From Jaapia argillacea MUCL 33604 (Eukaryota > Basidiomycota > Agaricomycetes > Jaapiales > Jaapiaceae): DNA of 64,000 nt. Every line of letters begins with the position of its first letter. The first letter of the stretch is position 1. Positions 1 to 13,800 of the stretch are shown here, in pieces. The notes beneath the pieces were generated by a model. The model searched no databases. It worked only from the letters and a program-made list of their open reading frames with translations, and was not told where the DNA came from. Where the stretch lies: contig KL197709.1 of NCBI GenBank assembly GCA_000697665.1, positions 3,296,583 to 3,360,582 of the forward strand, read 5' to 3'. Made by a program: the position numbers and the translations under genes.

Positions 1-561
1 TGTATTTTTTGGCTTATTCACTTTCTCCTCTCTTTATTCTTTCTATCTGCCCAACAACTCCAGGCCCACCTCCATCGACAACTCTGGCATGAATGCATGC
101 TGCACCCTACCCCCATCTGCAAACTCTTTTGCATTCTGCTATTTAGTTCTCCTGTCGTAGCCTTTGTTTATGAACTATCTTTGTAAAGTAATAGCTAGAT
201 ACATTTGATTCAAATACATTTTTGAAGCGTCTATACCTGTCTATGCTGGCTATCAGAGAAGAAATCGGCACCTACTGCTATAGAACAACCGCCAGAAATA
301 TCTTTACTATAGAAGTCTTCTAAGATTCCAGGGCAGCTATAAGATTTTCTTCTCAGATAACGGCACTATTATAGTGTTTTTTAAGGGGGACCCTTGGTAT
401 AACAACTTTAAGTTCTATTACATCTAGATACGCACGTCTAGGCACTCTGAGTTCCAAACCCTTTTTCCTGATGGGGGATGTCGTATACTTGATTCGATGG
501 AGTTATGGTTGAAACAGTATAATGGCACGATTCCGCTAGTAGGCGGATTGGGTTCCCCACA
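1..561 (-). repeat. Start of 3' LTR of element 1 (partial)
   Basis: Read on the minus strand, the LTR opens TGTGGGGAACCCAATCC at 561, directly after the integrase/chromodomain coding end. Bases 479-561 match 36998-37080 with only six differences in 83 positions, all transitions at CpG/TpG sites. That second copy is the first part of a solo LTR that ends in CCCCACA, which fixes the LTR boundary here. Beyond about 475 the two copies stop aligning clearly, so bases 1-470 may be a diverged LTR, another insertion or flank. I see no gene in 1-470. Confidence 0.6.
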
Positions 562-3500
562 GCGCTCGCAGTACTCGATGTGCTCGTGCATCATCACTTT
601 GTTGTCGGCGGTGACGTAGAAGGCTGGGGGAGAAGGGATATGGATGCTGGGGGTGATGACGACGGTAAGAGTGTGGAGGATGGCGGCGGTGATCATTTTG
701 ATGGTGCGGAGGGGGTTGGGGGTGCTTGTTAGGCAAAGGGGGTGGTTCGAGCTGCTGGAGTATTCGCTGAGGAATGGATTTTCGTATTTTTGCGAGGTGC
801 GCTTTTATACGCGTAGGGTCGGGGTTTTTGGTCATGTCTTCTGGAAGATTCGGGAGGCTTTCCATTGCTGCGCGTCTAGCGGCGATGTCTATCCAGAGTT
901 GGGTCCATTCTTCCTCGGGTACTTTGAGTAATGCGAAGGCAAGTTTCACTGGTTTGGGGGATTCAGGGTGTTTCTGATGGAAGTTGTTTACCAATTCTGA
1001 TGAGTTTCAGAGGTTCTTCATAGCTTCCCAAGTGTTTTCTGAGTCTGGGTATCCTTTCCATCGTACCAGGTACTTGACGGCCTTTTTCCCTTTCCCAGCG
1101 TATTTCGATTTGACGATTTCTTCTACTTCGAATTCTTCTTCTCCAGCGATCAAATCTGGTACAGGTCTTGGGTAATTTACGCCGTACTTGGTGGTTTCTT
1201 TGTACAGGGTCAATAGTCCCGCATGGAAGACCGGGTGTATTCTCCATGTTTTGGGTAATTTGAGTCTATAGGTTCCAGATCCAACTATGGTTTCTATTTC
1301 GAAGGGGCCGTGTCGTTTGGGGGAGAGTTTGGCGCTGGGGTATTCCGTTTTGACGTTTTTTCCTTCCAGCCAGACTGAATCTCCGACTTTGAAGTCGGGT
1401 CCTTTCGTTCCGTACTTGTCGTGTTGGTTTTTCATTGCCTCAGCGGCCAGTTTAAGGCATGCTTCGGCTTCTTCTCTTGACTTCTTGAGTTCTTCTAGTC
1501 GTAGTTCGGCCGCTGGGATGTTGGGCGTGGGTCTGAATGATGGTTTGACTCTCGCTTGGTATCCGTGCATGAGTTCGAAGGGTGTTTTCTTGGTTGCAGA
1601 GTGTATGCGCGTATTGTGGGACAGTTCGGCGGTGAATAGGAGAGAAGGCCAGTTGTTTTGGGCTCGGTTACAATATGCTCGGAGGAATATTTCTAATTCC
1701 TGGTTAACTTTCTCCGTGGTTCCGTCGGTTTCTGGATGGTATCCCGTGCTTAGGGCTGATTTGATATCTAATCGGTTGAATATGGCGCGTAGGACTTGGG
1801 ATGCGAATTGGGGTCCTCTATCTGATATCATTTTGTCTGGTAGTCCGTATCGTCTGAAGGCACCTTTGATGAGGATTTCTGCTGTCCCGTCGGCGTCTAT
1901 GGTTTTGCTGCAGGGTGTGAAGATGACGGTTTTGGTAAATTGATCGGTGAGGACGTGGATGGCGTCGAAGCCGTCTACTTCTGGGATGCCCATAATGAAA
2001 TCTTGGGTTACAATCTCGAAGGGTTGTGTTGGGATTTCTGTTGGGTGCAGTGGTTCTTTCGTTGGGTTGTTGTTTGGTTTGATGGATTGGCATGTCGCAC
2101 ATCCTTCGACGTAGTTTCTGACAAATATTGACATACCAGGCCACCAATAGTCTCGCTGTACGATCTTGAGGGTTTTGTATCTTCCGGGGTGTCCCATCAG
2201 GGTGGGGTCGTGGCATGATTTTACGACCTTTTGCCGTAGGTCTGTGTTTTTTGGTACGTATATCTTCCCTCGGTAAAGTATTAATCCGTCTTCTAGGTTC
2301 CATTCTTCTAGTCCCTTGGTAAGGGATCGTGGTCCTTGTGTGCGAATGGAGTCTAGTGCTATTGCTACCGAATCGTCTAGTTCGTTGTTCTTCTTGATTT
2401 CTTCCTTTAGATTTGAATCTCCCATTATTTGTACGTGTCCCTCGGGGTTTGTTGTTATTGCGCTTCGTACTGCTAGTCGAATTTGTCATGCAATGATGGG
2501 GGAGTGTGTTGACGCGGTTCCTCGTCCCGTGATATTGATCTGTTTAGCGAAAAGTTGCGGGCCTAATAGTATTCTGTCCTGATTGTCGGTATCCACCCCC
2601 TCCTTATGGTCTTGTCGTCTCGAAAGACCGTCGGATTTGTTTGATTTCCCCGGTTTATGTATTAGTTCGAAGTCGAATCATGTTAGGAATTGGGCCCATC
2701 TTGCCTGTCACCAGCTCAGCTTCTGGGCGTTTCGGAAGTATTCTAGATTTTTGTGGTCGGTGTAGATTTTAATCTGGTGGGTGCATCCCTCCAGGTAATG
2801 TCTCCATGCCTCTAAGGAACGTATGATCACTAGCAGTTCCTTGTCGTAGATGTCGTAATTTCGTTCTGCGTCCGATAGTGATTTCGATAGGTAAGCGACT
2901 GGATGCCATTTCCCGTCGTCCTCTAGTTGTGTTAGTACAGTGCCCGTGGCATAATCGGATGCGTCGCATTTGATTTGGAGCGGTTTGGTCGTGTCTGGGG
3001 TTACCAATGTTGGGGACGAAGTGAATGAAGCTTTCAGTTTGTCGAAGGCCTCTTGGCACTTGGTGGTCCATTCCCATTCGTGTTCCTTTTTGGTTAGTTC
3101 GAACAGGGGTTTGGCGATTCTTGAGAAGTCGCAGATGAATCGTCGGTAGAAGTTGCAAAATCCCAGGAAGGATTGGACTTCCTTGACCTTCCTGGGTTCT
3201 GGCCACTCCGTGATTCCTGCGACTTTGATCGGATCCATTTCTACCAGGTTGTGCGAGACCACTAATCCGAGGTACTCGATTTTGGGGACTTCGAACGTGC
3301 ATTTCTCCGGCTTCAGGAAGAGGTCGTTCTCTTCCAGGATTTTCATGACTTGGTGGAGTATTTTGCAGTGTTTTGTCATGTCTTGCGTGAAGATCAGTAT
3401 GTCGTCGAGGTAGACTATAACATGTCCTTTGTCGATTAATTCCTTGAATAGTTCGTTCATCATTGTTTGGAAGGTTGCTGGCGAGTTGGTGAGTCCGAAG

Positions 3501-6500
3501 AACATTACGCAGGGTTCGTACAATCCGCGGTTGGTTTTAAAGGCTGCCTTCCATTCATCCCCCTCTTTGATCCGTACATTGTTATATCCCCATCGTAGGT
3601 CTAGTTTCGAGTAGATTTTGGCCCCTTTTAGTTTATCGATGAGTTCCGAGATGAGTGGTATCGGGTAGGTGTTTTTGATGGTCATCGAATTAAGATACCG
3701 GTAGTCCTGTGTCAGCCGGAGTTTTCCATCCTTTTTCTTCACGAAGAAGAAGGGGGAGGATAGTTGGGACTTCGATGGCTGGATGTACTTCTTCTCCAAT
3801 TGTTCTTCTAGGAAGGCGTCGAGTTCCTTCTGTTCGGTCGGTGATAAGGGGTACGTTTTGCAGTTGATGGGTTTCCACCCTTCTTTGAGTTCTATTGCGT
3901 GATCCCACAGACGTTGTATTGGGAAGCGTTCTGATGCCTTTTTCTCAAAGACTTTCTTGTATTTCCAGTATTCCATAGGTACCATCTCTTCCAGAGTTCT
4001 TTCTCTTTGCCCCTGGGCAGCCTTTTCTGCTAGTTCAATGCATTTGTTTCTGTGGGCCCTTGCCGCGATGATAGCGGGGTGTTCGTCTTCTTCTGGGTCT
4101 TCGTTGTCTTTGGGTAGTGGGTCTCCCATCAGGGCCCGATGTACTTTTATTCCTTGGTAAGTCCATGGTCGTATTTCCTGATCCGGGTCTGTAGTTTCGT
4201 CTTGGGTCCATAATTCGATCGGAAGTTTTCCTATCTTTCGTGAATTACGTTTCTTGGCCTTGCTTCCTTTGATCTCGATAGGTTCTGTTTCATGACCCAG
4301 ATCTCTCGGAGCTGGTTTGGCTCGTGCGGTGATAGGCCCTTCTTGGATTTGGCATGTGTTGGGGCATCGACTGAGATTAATCGTGTAGGTTTGCCAATCA
4401 ATCTCGGGGTTGTGTTCTAGTAACCAGTCACTTCCGAGGATGACATTTTCTTTTCCTATATTTGTTACGTAGAATCGGTTGTTTTCAGTGTGGGTTCCTT
4501 CTTCTTGTCCATGAATTCGGACTCCTAGTTCGACGTAGTAGCAGATTTCTCCGTTCGTGTTTTCAGAATCGTCGACGTTGTGAACTGGGATTTGGGTTGG
4601 TAATTTCTGAAGGTTCATTTGTTTTTTGACAGCGTACTCATAACTGATTAAGTTCCCTGTGGCCCCGCTGTCAATCAGGGCTTCAGTGGTGGCGGTTCGA
4701 TTCTTTCCGATGAGTTCAATCTGGATACGTAGGGACGGGGTTCCTGAATTCTTCAGAGTGGAAATAGATAGTAATTCGGGGGTATCCAAGACTTGGTATC
4801 GATTAAATGAATCTCGTTTAACCTTCTCGTTCGCCACAGGCAGAAGGTGGTTTAAAAACCCAATTTAGCAAACTCTTCCTTCACCGTTTGTACCACTTCC
4901 CATCTGTTATCCTCCGCCGTGTCCTGCAAGAGATTCCTGATCTCCTTTCCCACATCCCTTGGTTCTTCTTCCTTTTCTTCCCCTACTTCGACGACTCTTG
5001 CCTGGAAGCGCCTTTTGAAGGGTTTCTTTCGTTTGTCCGGGCAGTTGCGGGAGAAGTGTCCGGGCTTCCTGCAGTAGAAGCATGTGTTAGTGTCCCTTAA
5101 CTTCTTGCGTTCTTGGTCGTCCAGTCGTCTAAACTGTCCGGTGCGTCGATTTCTTCTGAAGCGGGTGGCGTCTATGTCCATGGGGACGCCTTCCGATTGG
5201 TAGGGGCGTTGATAGCGGGGGGTGGGGTCGTCAGGGTATATAGGTTTGGCCGATCGGAATCTCCAGGATTTTTCGGCTGTGGCTTGTTGCCGGAGTAGGT
5301 CTTCTTGAATGGCGGCGGCTTTAAAATTGGCGTAATTAGATGGTGGGGTGGGAAGGTGGATGATGGCACGGAGAATGTCCCAATTGAGTCCCTTTTTGAA
5401 GTACTCAAGTAGGGCGGCGTCGTTAAACTCCGTGTATCAGGCTAGATCCTCGAATTTGGCAACGTAATCATCAACGGAGGATCTTCCCTGTTGTAAATTC
5501 TGGATTTGCATTCTTGCGGTTCCTCCTTTGTCTAGCTCTTTGAACGCATCTTTGACGCGAGCGATGAATTCGTCCCATGAGTCCTTGCTTCCATCAGCTT
5601 TGGTATAGGGGCCGGTGGGTTTCTCGAAGTCCTCGATGTATTTCATTGCCCAGGAACCCGCAGTGCCCTCCTTCATGAAGGAGAGGATGTAGGCAATCTT
5701 GGCCCATTCGTTTTTGAAGTCATCTGGGTTGGCTCCAATGTTAAGTTTAACTTCTTGAACGAATTTATCAGTCCTTTGTCGATCGCCGGTGAAGACCGAT
5801 GGCGGGGCGAGTTTAGGTCCTTTGCTGGTGGCGCTGGACATGATGTTGATGGCGGGGGGTCCGGGTGGGGGTGGCGGAGGTGGTGGAGGTGGTGGCGGAA
5901 CAGAAGAGATCTGGGGTTGGGGATTTGGGGAGTATATGGGGTAGCTAGGTGGGTCGGGGGGAGGTGTGGCGTAGACGGGAGCTGCTTCTTCAGAATAGGT
6001 TTGCTGGGTAGGAGGGTTCTGTGCTGGGGAGTGTGAATCTTCGGGTTCCTCAGCAATGGGGGCGTTAGCGGGTTGAGTCTCCGCTTCTTCCTCGGTGGTT
6101 GAATGGTCGTTGTCTGGTGTTTCTGGGGCTCGGTAAGATGCCCTAGAAGCAGTTCTAGACACAGCTTCTCGTAATTCTTGTAGCCCTCGATCGCTGCCGA
6201 TAGATTGTCTGCTGGGTTGTCGCGATGGTGGTTTGGGTCTAGGGGTTCCTCCTCTGGAGACTCTTCGATAGGGGTTAGCCCACGGGGGTTGGGTGGATGA
6301 GGACGCGATAAGCGGGGCGGGAGAGGCGATCGGAGGTGATGCCGGGCTGGTTGGGGTTTGAACGACTTCGGGAGGGTTTGGTAATAGTTCTGGGTGTACT
6401 CGAAGGTATTCGTCGAGGGTGGGAAGATCGGGGTTAAAGGGGAATTTGGTGGGTGTTTCGAAGAGGTTGAATTTGCTGCTTTCGTCGAGGACGAAGGGTT

Positions 6501-7253
6501 GTCGGTTATAGTAGAAGAGACCGGTGGTTTGGTCAAAGCAGATTTTCGATTTGATGTTGTTGGTGTATCTGCCATATTTGAGCTCTGCGAAGGTAGGTGC
6601 GTGTGTCTTTTCTGGGAGGTGATGTCGGTCGTACTGGGAGATGAAGTTGGGATCAATTTTGGCGAGTGTGTGAAGGCGGGGGAACTAATTCGATGTGTTG
6701 TCGGCGGAGTAGTTCTACTTCTTCTGCTTGTCGGCGTATTCTTTCAATGATGTTATTGATTCGTGCGCGGAGAGCGGTTAGGTCGTTTGAAACGATGTTG
6801 AGTTGGTGGTGCAGTTGATTGAGTTCTTGGGTGACGAGTAGGAACGCGCTTAGGAATGCGTTGATGTGGATCCTTACTTCTGCCAGCTTTGTGATCCACT
6901 GATGACTTGGAGTATAGTTAAGATATGTGCGAGTTTGGAGTGTTTTCTGACTCGTCGTTTCTTGGGGAGTGTTACTTGGTATTGGGTAGCGACAGGGGAT
7001 AATGCCGCGGGGGTTTCTAGTTGTGGTCTACCGACAGGGTAAAGGGCGTGTATGGCTCGTCGTTTGACGAATACAAGCTGTTTATCGTCGGAGCGTTGTA
7101 CTAGGAACAGGGGTTGGATGTCGATGGTGTTTACAATACTGGGGCGGAGTTCATTGGTTATGACAACGTGATATGATTCCAGGGTGAGGGAGGTCGCAGA
7201 TCCTGACTGCGTCGGTGTCGTAGGGTGAGTAGGGTGTAGAAAGCTTGTCCAAG
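1..7253 (-). mobile_element. Ty3/gypsy chromovirus, element 1 (LTR retrotransposon fossil, incomplete)
   Basis: Minus-strand LTR retrotransposon of the chromovirus branch. In element order from high to low coordinates: Gag region (about 4850-6660) with a long polyproline tract and a CCHC zinc knuckle (CFYCRKPGHFSRNC); aspartic protease with DSGA near 4660; reverse transcriptase with the YLDDILIF active site near 3400; RNase H near 2720-3000; integrase with an HHCC-type zinc module and DDE core (about 1250-2430); and a C-terminal chromodomain (YLVRWKGYPDSENTWE) near 1020-1130. The start of its 3' LTR is at 561 and runs off towards the window edge. The 5' end is missing because element 2 begins at 7254. 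The coding part is broken in roughly half a dozen places, so it is not whole. Family assignment is firm; age is moderate, judged from CpG decay of the LTR start. Confidence 0.93.
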
Positions 7254-7804
7254 TGTTACGAGCGCCTTAGCGTTAGCGAAGGTAGTGAGTAAGACTTGTA
7301 AGTCCTTTGGATACTTCGCTTACCAAATACTCAGGCTACGATGAGATGAGGCTGTGGAGGATGACGAACGAGAGCGAACCAGTTGAAGGGTACAGGCTAA
7401 GATGCTGTATTGTTCAAGTGGACAAGCTTAAGGAATACAGGAGGGCGAGAGCGCCTTATATACTAGGACCAGGAGGAGAGAATGTAGTAGAAGGGTATAG
7501 AAGGCGCTACGAATAGCATCCAGGGAATACAAGGGAACATAGTGGAATGGTAGAGAATAAGGTGGAAGGTCCAAGGGATCGGTAGCCTGCCGAAGAAGGT
7601 ATAGAACGAGAAGATGAGTTGATAATAGTATAGCAAGATATAAATAGAATGAGGCTGAGAGAAGATGCGATAAGACAAGATAAGATGTCCACGATAAGAT
7701 AAGATAATGAAAAAACGAAACAGGTATACAAAGTCATAACAATAGGTCGGAATAGTAAGGAATGTTCTACGAGTCATGTGATAAAAAGTAAAAAGAATGT
7801 GACA
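7254..7804 (-). repeat. 3' LTR of element 2
   Basis: 551-bp LTR. On the minus strand it opens TGTCACATTC right after the polypurine tract and ends GCGCTCGTAACA. A TATATAAGG promoter box lies at 7454-7462 (minus strand). It aligns in reverse orientation over its downstream part (TATA box, R-U5 with CTTGTCC and the terminal GCTAAGGC) with the solo LTR at 22767-23327, so both belong to one LTR family. Hydrophobic ORFs that run through it are just AT-rich LTR sequence. Confidence 0.88.
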
Positions 7805-7807
7805 TTA

Positions 7808-7817
7808 CCCCCCTCCC
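7808..7817 (-). other. Polypurine tract of element 2
   Basis: Minus strand GGGAGGGGGG, four bases before the 3' LTR start. This is the usual primer for plus-strand synthesis in LTR retroelements and confirms orientation and the LTR boundary. Confidence 0.85.
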
Positions 7818-10800
7818 AAGGTCCATGTCCTCATGGATCATTGTTCATATCCAAAATGTCATGAGGCAGCAAATGAAACTGCAAAGAACGCAGGGATAGA
7901 CGTTCAGGCGGTCTATACGCCAGGTGATCCCTGTGAAACTTCTTCATTAACTCCTCCCGTTGCTCTTTCACGAATTTCCAGTCCATCCATTGATTATCAC
8001 CAGAGGGTTGACCCTTCCACTTCACCATATACTGGATGCTACCATTATGCTCTCGGTATTGGATAAGAGCTTCGATCTCTTGCTCTGAACCATCACTGAC
8101 TATGGTAGGGGGTGGTGGTGGAAGTTTCTGGTGTTTGAATTCTCCTTTTTTATATGGACGGAAGTATGCTTCATTGAAGACTGGGTGGATGCATCGTTTC
8201 CTCCATTCAATAGGAAGAGCGAGTTCATAAGCGGATCCATGTTGTTTTATGATTTTAAAGGGGCCATATCGTTTGTCATCCAGTTTCTTCATCGGACGAT
8301 CGGTCGTAATATTTGTGGCTTCTCACCAGACCATGTCTCCAATCTTGAAATTATACGAGTTGGATTTCTTTCAATCATAATGGCGCTTCATTTGTTCCTG
8401 CGCCTTAGCCATTGCAGCCTTAGCGTCGTCCCATGTTCTACGCATCCGATCGTGGAAATCCTGAACAGATTCGTTATTTGCTTTTCATCGATAATTGACT
8501 CCGGTCCAAGGATGTCGGCCATATAATAAATAGAAAGGAGAGTAGCCCGTTGTGGAGTGTGGTTTATTGTTATATGCGAATTCCTCCTGAGAGATCCAAT
8601 CGTGCCAATCATCTTGATGGTGGTTAATGAAGATGCAGAGGTATAGTTCAACCTCTTGATTTACGCGTTCCGTTTGACCATTGGTTTGTGGATGATAGGC
8701 AGTCGAAGGATTCATGCTGACCCCCAAGAGACTATGGAGCTCCTTCATGAAGTTCAATACGAATTGAGTTCCTCAATCACTGACGACCTTTTGGGGATAC
8801 CCGAATTCACACCACCATCTATCGCGGAAGAGTCGAGCTACTCCTGGTCCAGATAATTCTGTGGTAATGGGTATAAGTCGTATATTCTTGGCTAAGTGAT
8901 CGGTGATGACAAGAAGGGCATCGCATCCTTTGGAAATTGGCAGTGGACCAATCATGTCGATCCCGATTATTTCTCCAGGTGAATCCGGTATTTGATTTGG
9001 GTGTAAGGGAGCGTGTGTAGCACCTCGACAAGGTTTCATGCGTTGACAATCAACACATCCTTCAACGTACTTTTTGACATCATGTTGAATCGTGGGCCAC
9101 CAATAGTCTCTCGTGATCAATTGATGGGTTTTGGCGGCTCCAGGATGTCCTGCTTCAGGTACGTCGTGATGATGTCAAATGATCTCTTCGCGAATCATCG
9201 GGTCTTTTGGTACATATATTTGATCTTTCCATTCTATAATTCTGTCATGCTCTTCGAAGCCTGGCTTCTTGGTTTTGAGAGCAATCTCCACTGAGTTGTC
9301 TGCTTTTCTTCTAGCATGTTTTATCATTCCCAGGATGGTAGTGTCACTTCCCTCAAAGACAATCTCATTTGACCACATCCAATGTTGGAACCAGTGCGGT
9401 TTTAACATTGTGATGTCCTTATTATCATTTTCTCGTCCGTCGTCATGATCTGTTCGACGAGACAATAAGTCAGCCTTAGTATTTTCCTTGCCGGCTTTGT
9501 GCTGAAGTGTGAAATGATATTCGGCCAATTCTGTGTACCAACGTGCTTGTCTTTGGTTAAGTTTCTGGGGTGAGCGGAAGTACGTGAGATTCTGATGATC
9601 GGTAAGGATCTCAAATTCCTGTTCAGCTCCAAGAAGGTAGTAATGCCATTCCCTGAGGGCTTTCATTATCGCAAGCATTTCTTTGTTGTAAATTTCGTAA
9701 TTTCATTCGGCGTCATTCATTGATTTGGACATGAAGGCAATAGGAACCCATTTTCCTTCTTGATGCTGAGAGAGCATAGCTCCTATGGCATAGTTGGATG
9801 CATCTGTTTCTACGCAATACTTGTCAGTGTTTGTAGGATGATGAAGGACGGGTGTAGACGTAATCGCCCTTTTTAACTTTTCTAAAGCTTGTTGTTGACT
9901 ATCAGTCTAGTGAAAGTCGGTTTTACTGGTAAGATCATTCAAGGGTCGTGCGATCTCGCTGAATCCCTTGATGAATCGTCGATAGAAGTTGCAAAACCCG
10001 AGGAAGGATTGAACATCTCATTTAGACTTTGGCAAAGGCCATCCGAGTACTCCCTGAACTTTGACTGGATTAAGAGAGATTTGTCCTGCAGACACAATAT
10101 GTCCTAGATACTCCACAGTTTCCTTCTTGAATTTGCATTTCTCCAGTTTGAGGTATAATTTATGTTGTCGAAGAATTTCCAAAACCTGTCCGGTGACTCG
10201 ATGATTGTCCTCCAGGGTTTTGGTAAAAATCAATATGTCATCCATGTAGATGATGACATGGCCGTCATTTATTAGTTCACGAAAGATTTCATTCATCATG
10301 GTTTGAAACATGGCTGGTGAGTTGGATAATCCAAAGAACATCACCAGAGGTTTGAACAGTCCTCGGTTGGTTCTAAAGGCTGCCTTCCATTTGTCTCCTT
10401 CCTTGATGCGGATGTTGTTATATCCCCAGCAAACATCGAGTTTCGTGAAGTATTTGGTGTCTTTTAATTTATCAAACAATTCTCCAATGAGTGGAAGAGG
10501 ATAACGATTCTTGATCATCATCTCGTTTAGTTTACGGTAATCTTGTACTGGTTGAAGTCATCCATCCTTTTTCTTGACAAAGAAGAAGGGTGATGCCATA
10601 GGAGATTTGGAAGGTCTGATACGTCCAGTTTTCAGATTTTCCTCCAGGAACTCATCAAGTTCCTTTTGTTTGCTTGGCGAAAATGGGTATAGTTTACAGT
10701 CTGTGGGTTTCGACCCTGGTTTCAATTCGATTGCATGATCCCAGATCTGCGAGTCAGGAGTGTTTTCAAAATCCTCCTTGGTGAAAACGTCCACAAAGTC

Positions 10801-13800
10801 ATGGAACTGAGGGGATACAATCTCTGTCCAATGCTTCTTTTCGCATTTTGATTCTGTATCTATGGCCAATTGTGTTGACAATGTACCAGTGGCACGTGCA
10901 AGAGCCGGTTTCAAATGGGCTACAAAGACTCTATCTCCCCTCCTAAGGTGAGATTCCAGATCACCACCGTCACCGTCCGGGAAATCAATGTCATCAACTC
11001 CCAGAGAGTGACCAACATCCACCCAACGAAGGAGGTTCGGCACCACCCCACAAACAGAAGGGCAGCGGCCAAAAACAAGTGTGTTATCAACCCAATTGAT
11101 GTCAGGATTGTGCCTTGTGAGCCAATCATAACCAATAAAAATATTGTGATGTGCCAGCGTCGTGACACAAAGAGAAATCAACTCCGTATGTCCAAACATT
11201 TCCAGCTCGACTTGACAGTAGTGAGTGATCGATGTTGAGTTCCGTGAGCCATCCATATTATATACAGCAGCTGGTCGTGCGAATTCGATGGTATCCAGAC
11301 CAAGTTTGTCGACATATTTAGCATCAATAGCTGAGAAGGTACATCCTGAATCTATCAAGGCCTTCTCATTGAAAACTTCCTGAGTTTGGAGATTCTTTAT
11401 TCGTACGTCGACGTCGAATTCGAATCCTTGATTCTTGCTGGTTTTACGAATCCAACAATACTTCCAAGGTTCCCGTAGCTCGGCTAGTGCTTCCATGGGA
11501 TCACTGGAGGATATCAATTCCTTTATGATCTGTGGTGTGGAGACTTCAGAGTGTCGAGCCCTAGGAGTCCATCAGCGGAGCATGGCAAGCTGATCTTTTT
11601 GGCTACGCTCCTTCAAGGAAGACCTAAACTGTTCAGCAGTTTGGGTGCGTAGTTGTTTTAATGAGTTTTTATCAGGTCCAATGCCTGTGGGGGTGTCAGG
11701 GACTAAATTCACTGTGGTACCACTATCTACTTGTATGGTACTGTCTGTATATACTGCATCTGAATAATTTAATGGCGAGTATCTAGAACCTGTCAGGAGA
11801 ATGTCCTGTCGATAATCCGCATCATTAACTATCGACCGTTGTGAAAAGCCTGAGTTGCAGAAGAAGGGTCGTCGGGAAAAGAAGAGGGATCATCTTCTAC
11901 TTCTACATACTCTACAGGGACTTTGTCCATTTCCTCCTGTTTTTGTGAATTTTCATAATCGATCTGGTCAACACTTGTTTTTTGGTTTAAGGAATCCAGA
12001 AGGTTGCGGAGTTCCGCAAGTTCCTCTGGTGTGTACTGCACAAACATTTCCCACAAACATTCCACCATGGATCGTTTCGGTTGTGTGCAGTCTCGTGCAA
12101 AGTGGCCTTTCTGTTGACAGTTGTAGCAAACTGCCGAAGCACATGTACGACCTATGTCCATTGGCTGACCACTGCCGCCGAACATCGTACCGGTGCTGGT
12201 TCTCCGGTTTTGCGAATTCTGGCCGGATCCAGATTGTGATGGTGGAGGTCCAGGTGGCGGGCGATACTGTTGTTGCAAAGCAAATTGACGAGGAGGTTGG
12301 CCGCGCTGCACAAAAATGGTTTGAGGATGAGGAACAAAGGGATGGGCAGTGGGCGACAGTTGTTGATTTTGACGATGTAGGGTGTTATACTGTTGTGTTG
12401 CTTCGTCAATTCGCCTAATCCATTCGGAATAGGCAATGTAATCCGTCAGCGGCTTTGAGATCCCAGTTTCGATCTTTTTGATGATCTCACTCTGGATATT
12501 CCTTCTAAAATTGTCGATGTGGAATGCATCCGGCAGATCAAGGTTTGCATCCAAAAGATGTTGATTGTAGTCCGTGAGATATTCATCAGCTGTTCGGTTC
12601 CCTTGTTTCATTTCCATCATGTGAAGGTGGGATTTTTCTTCCTTGTTGATCTCCCCAAACCGCACATCCATATCAATGAGGAATCAGTTCCATGTTAGGA
12701 TTGCCTCAAGTCTTGTTACTTCTGCTTGGTCGGGAGTTGCCTTTGCTTTTTCTACCGCTAGGAACCCCTCATGTCGTGTCCATTGAGTTCAGACATGTTT
12801 TCTCCATGATGATGTGTCGCCTCTGACTAGGGAGGTGACATAAAGGAACTTGGCTTTGTCATCGCTATAGGCATTTGTATTGCCGTTGAGGTAAGTGATG
12901 ACATTGTCACGCCAATCATTGTACTCCTTTTTGTCACCTTCAAAATGTCCTGGGGCGGTGATTTTTTCTACCTTAGTTGGCCCGCCCCTGAGGCTTGCAA
13001 GGAGTTGATTGAACTGCGCGTCCGTCATTTGTACCGGTGGTGTTGCCATGATGGATGGTTGTGGTCGAAGTGGTGGTAATTGGGATAAGGTAGTAGTGGG
13101 GGATGTAGAAGGAGAAGGCGGTGTCACTGCTCCTCTAGGTGGTACTCGTGTGGGTGGTGGAGGTGAATCTTCAGGAATAGAAGGTGGTTCTCGGATTCAT
13201 CGGATTTCCCAAAAAAGATGTTCAGGGGTTACTGGTCTGAATCCTGTGGGTCCTTTTACGCTGTAGTCGTATGTGTCTACACCTGTGAAGGTGTATCGAT
13301 TTGGACAGGGGGTTTCGTTGCACTCAACTGGGAGTGTGTCATCTGGGAAGGTGTTGTCGACTCTTTCTTCTTGGTCGAAGTTATGTAGGAGTCCGAAACA
13401 AAGAAGATCCCGATTTGGATTCAAGGTGGCGGTTCTGTATGTGTTTTGTAATAAGAACTACTTTCGCCTCCTAATCACAAAAGTACAAAAGGATCTCTTT
13501 TGGCTCTGCTTCCTTTTACGACTCGGTCGTCGTCCTCTGTCAAATCAATAACTTCTACCGGGATAGAAATCGAGGCGTGGTTTTCCTCCTCGAAACATGG
13601 GGGTTGGGGGTATGGGATAAGGGCGTTGGGGATGATGTTCCCGTTGAAATCTTTGTCTGGTGTGAAGAGAGGATCTTCGTCACGGTACTGAGCGTATTGC
13701 TGCGCTAGAACGTACTCCGCTATCTGAGTTCTCCACACTCCTGCATCTAATGCCTCCCTGACTATTTCTGTGATACCCTGAATATCCTCTACTGGTCCTT

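Noticed and set aside
424-696. Short host gene shared with 36955-37335
   Set aside because: The shared CGEPNPPTSGI stretch is translation of the LTR start in both places, not a protein family.
1287-1943. 218-aa plus-strand ORF
   Set aside because: Antisense shadow of the integrase coding sequence of element 1.
7463-7777. Apparent membrane-protein ORF
   Set aside because: It lies wholly inside the LTR of element 2; the hydrophobic translation comes from AT-rich U3 sequence.
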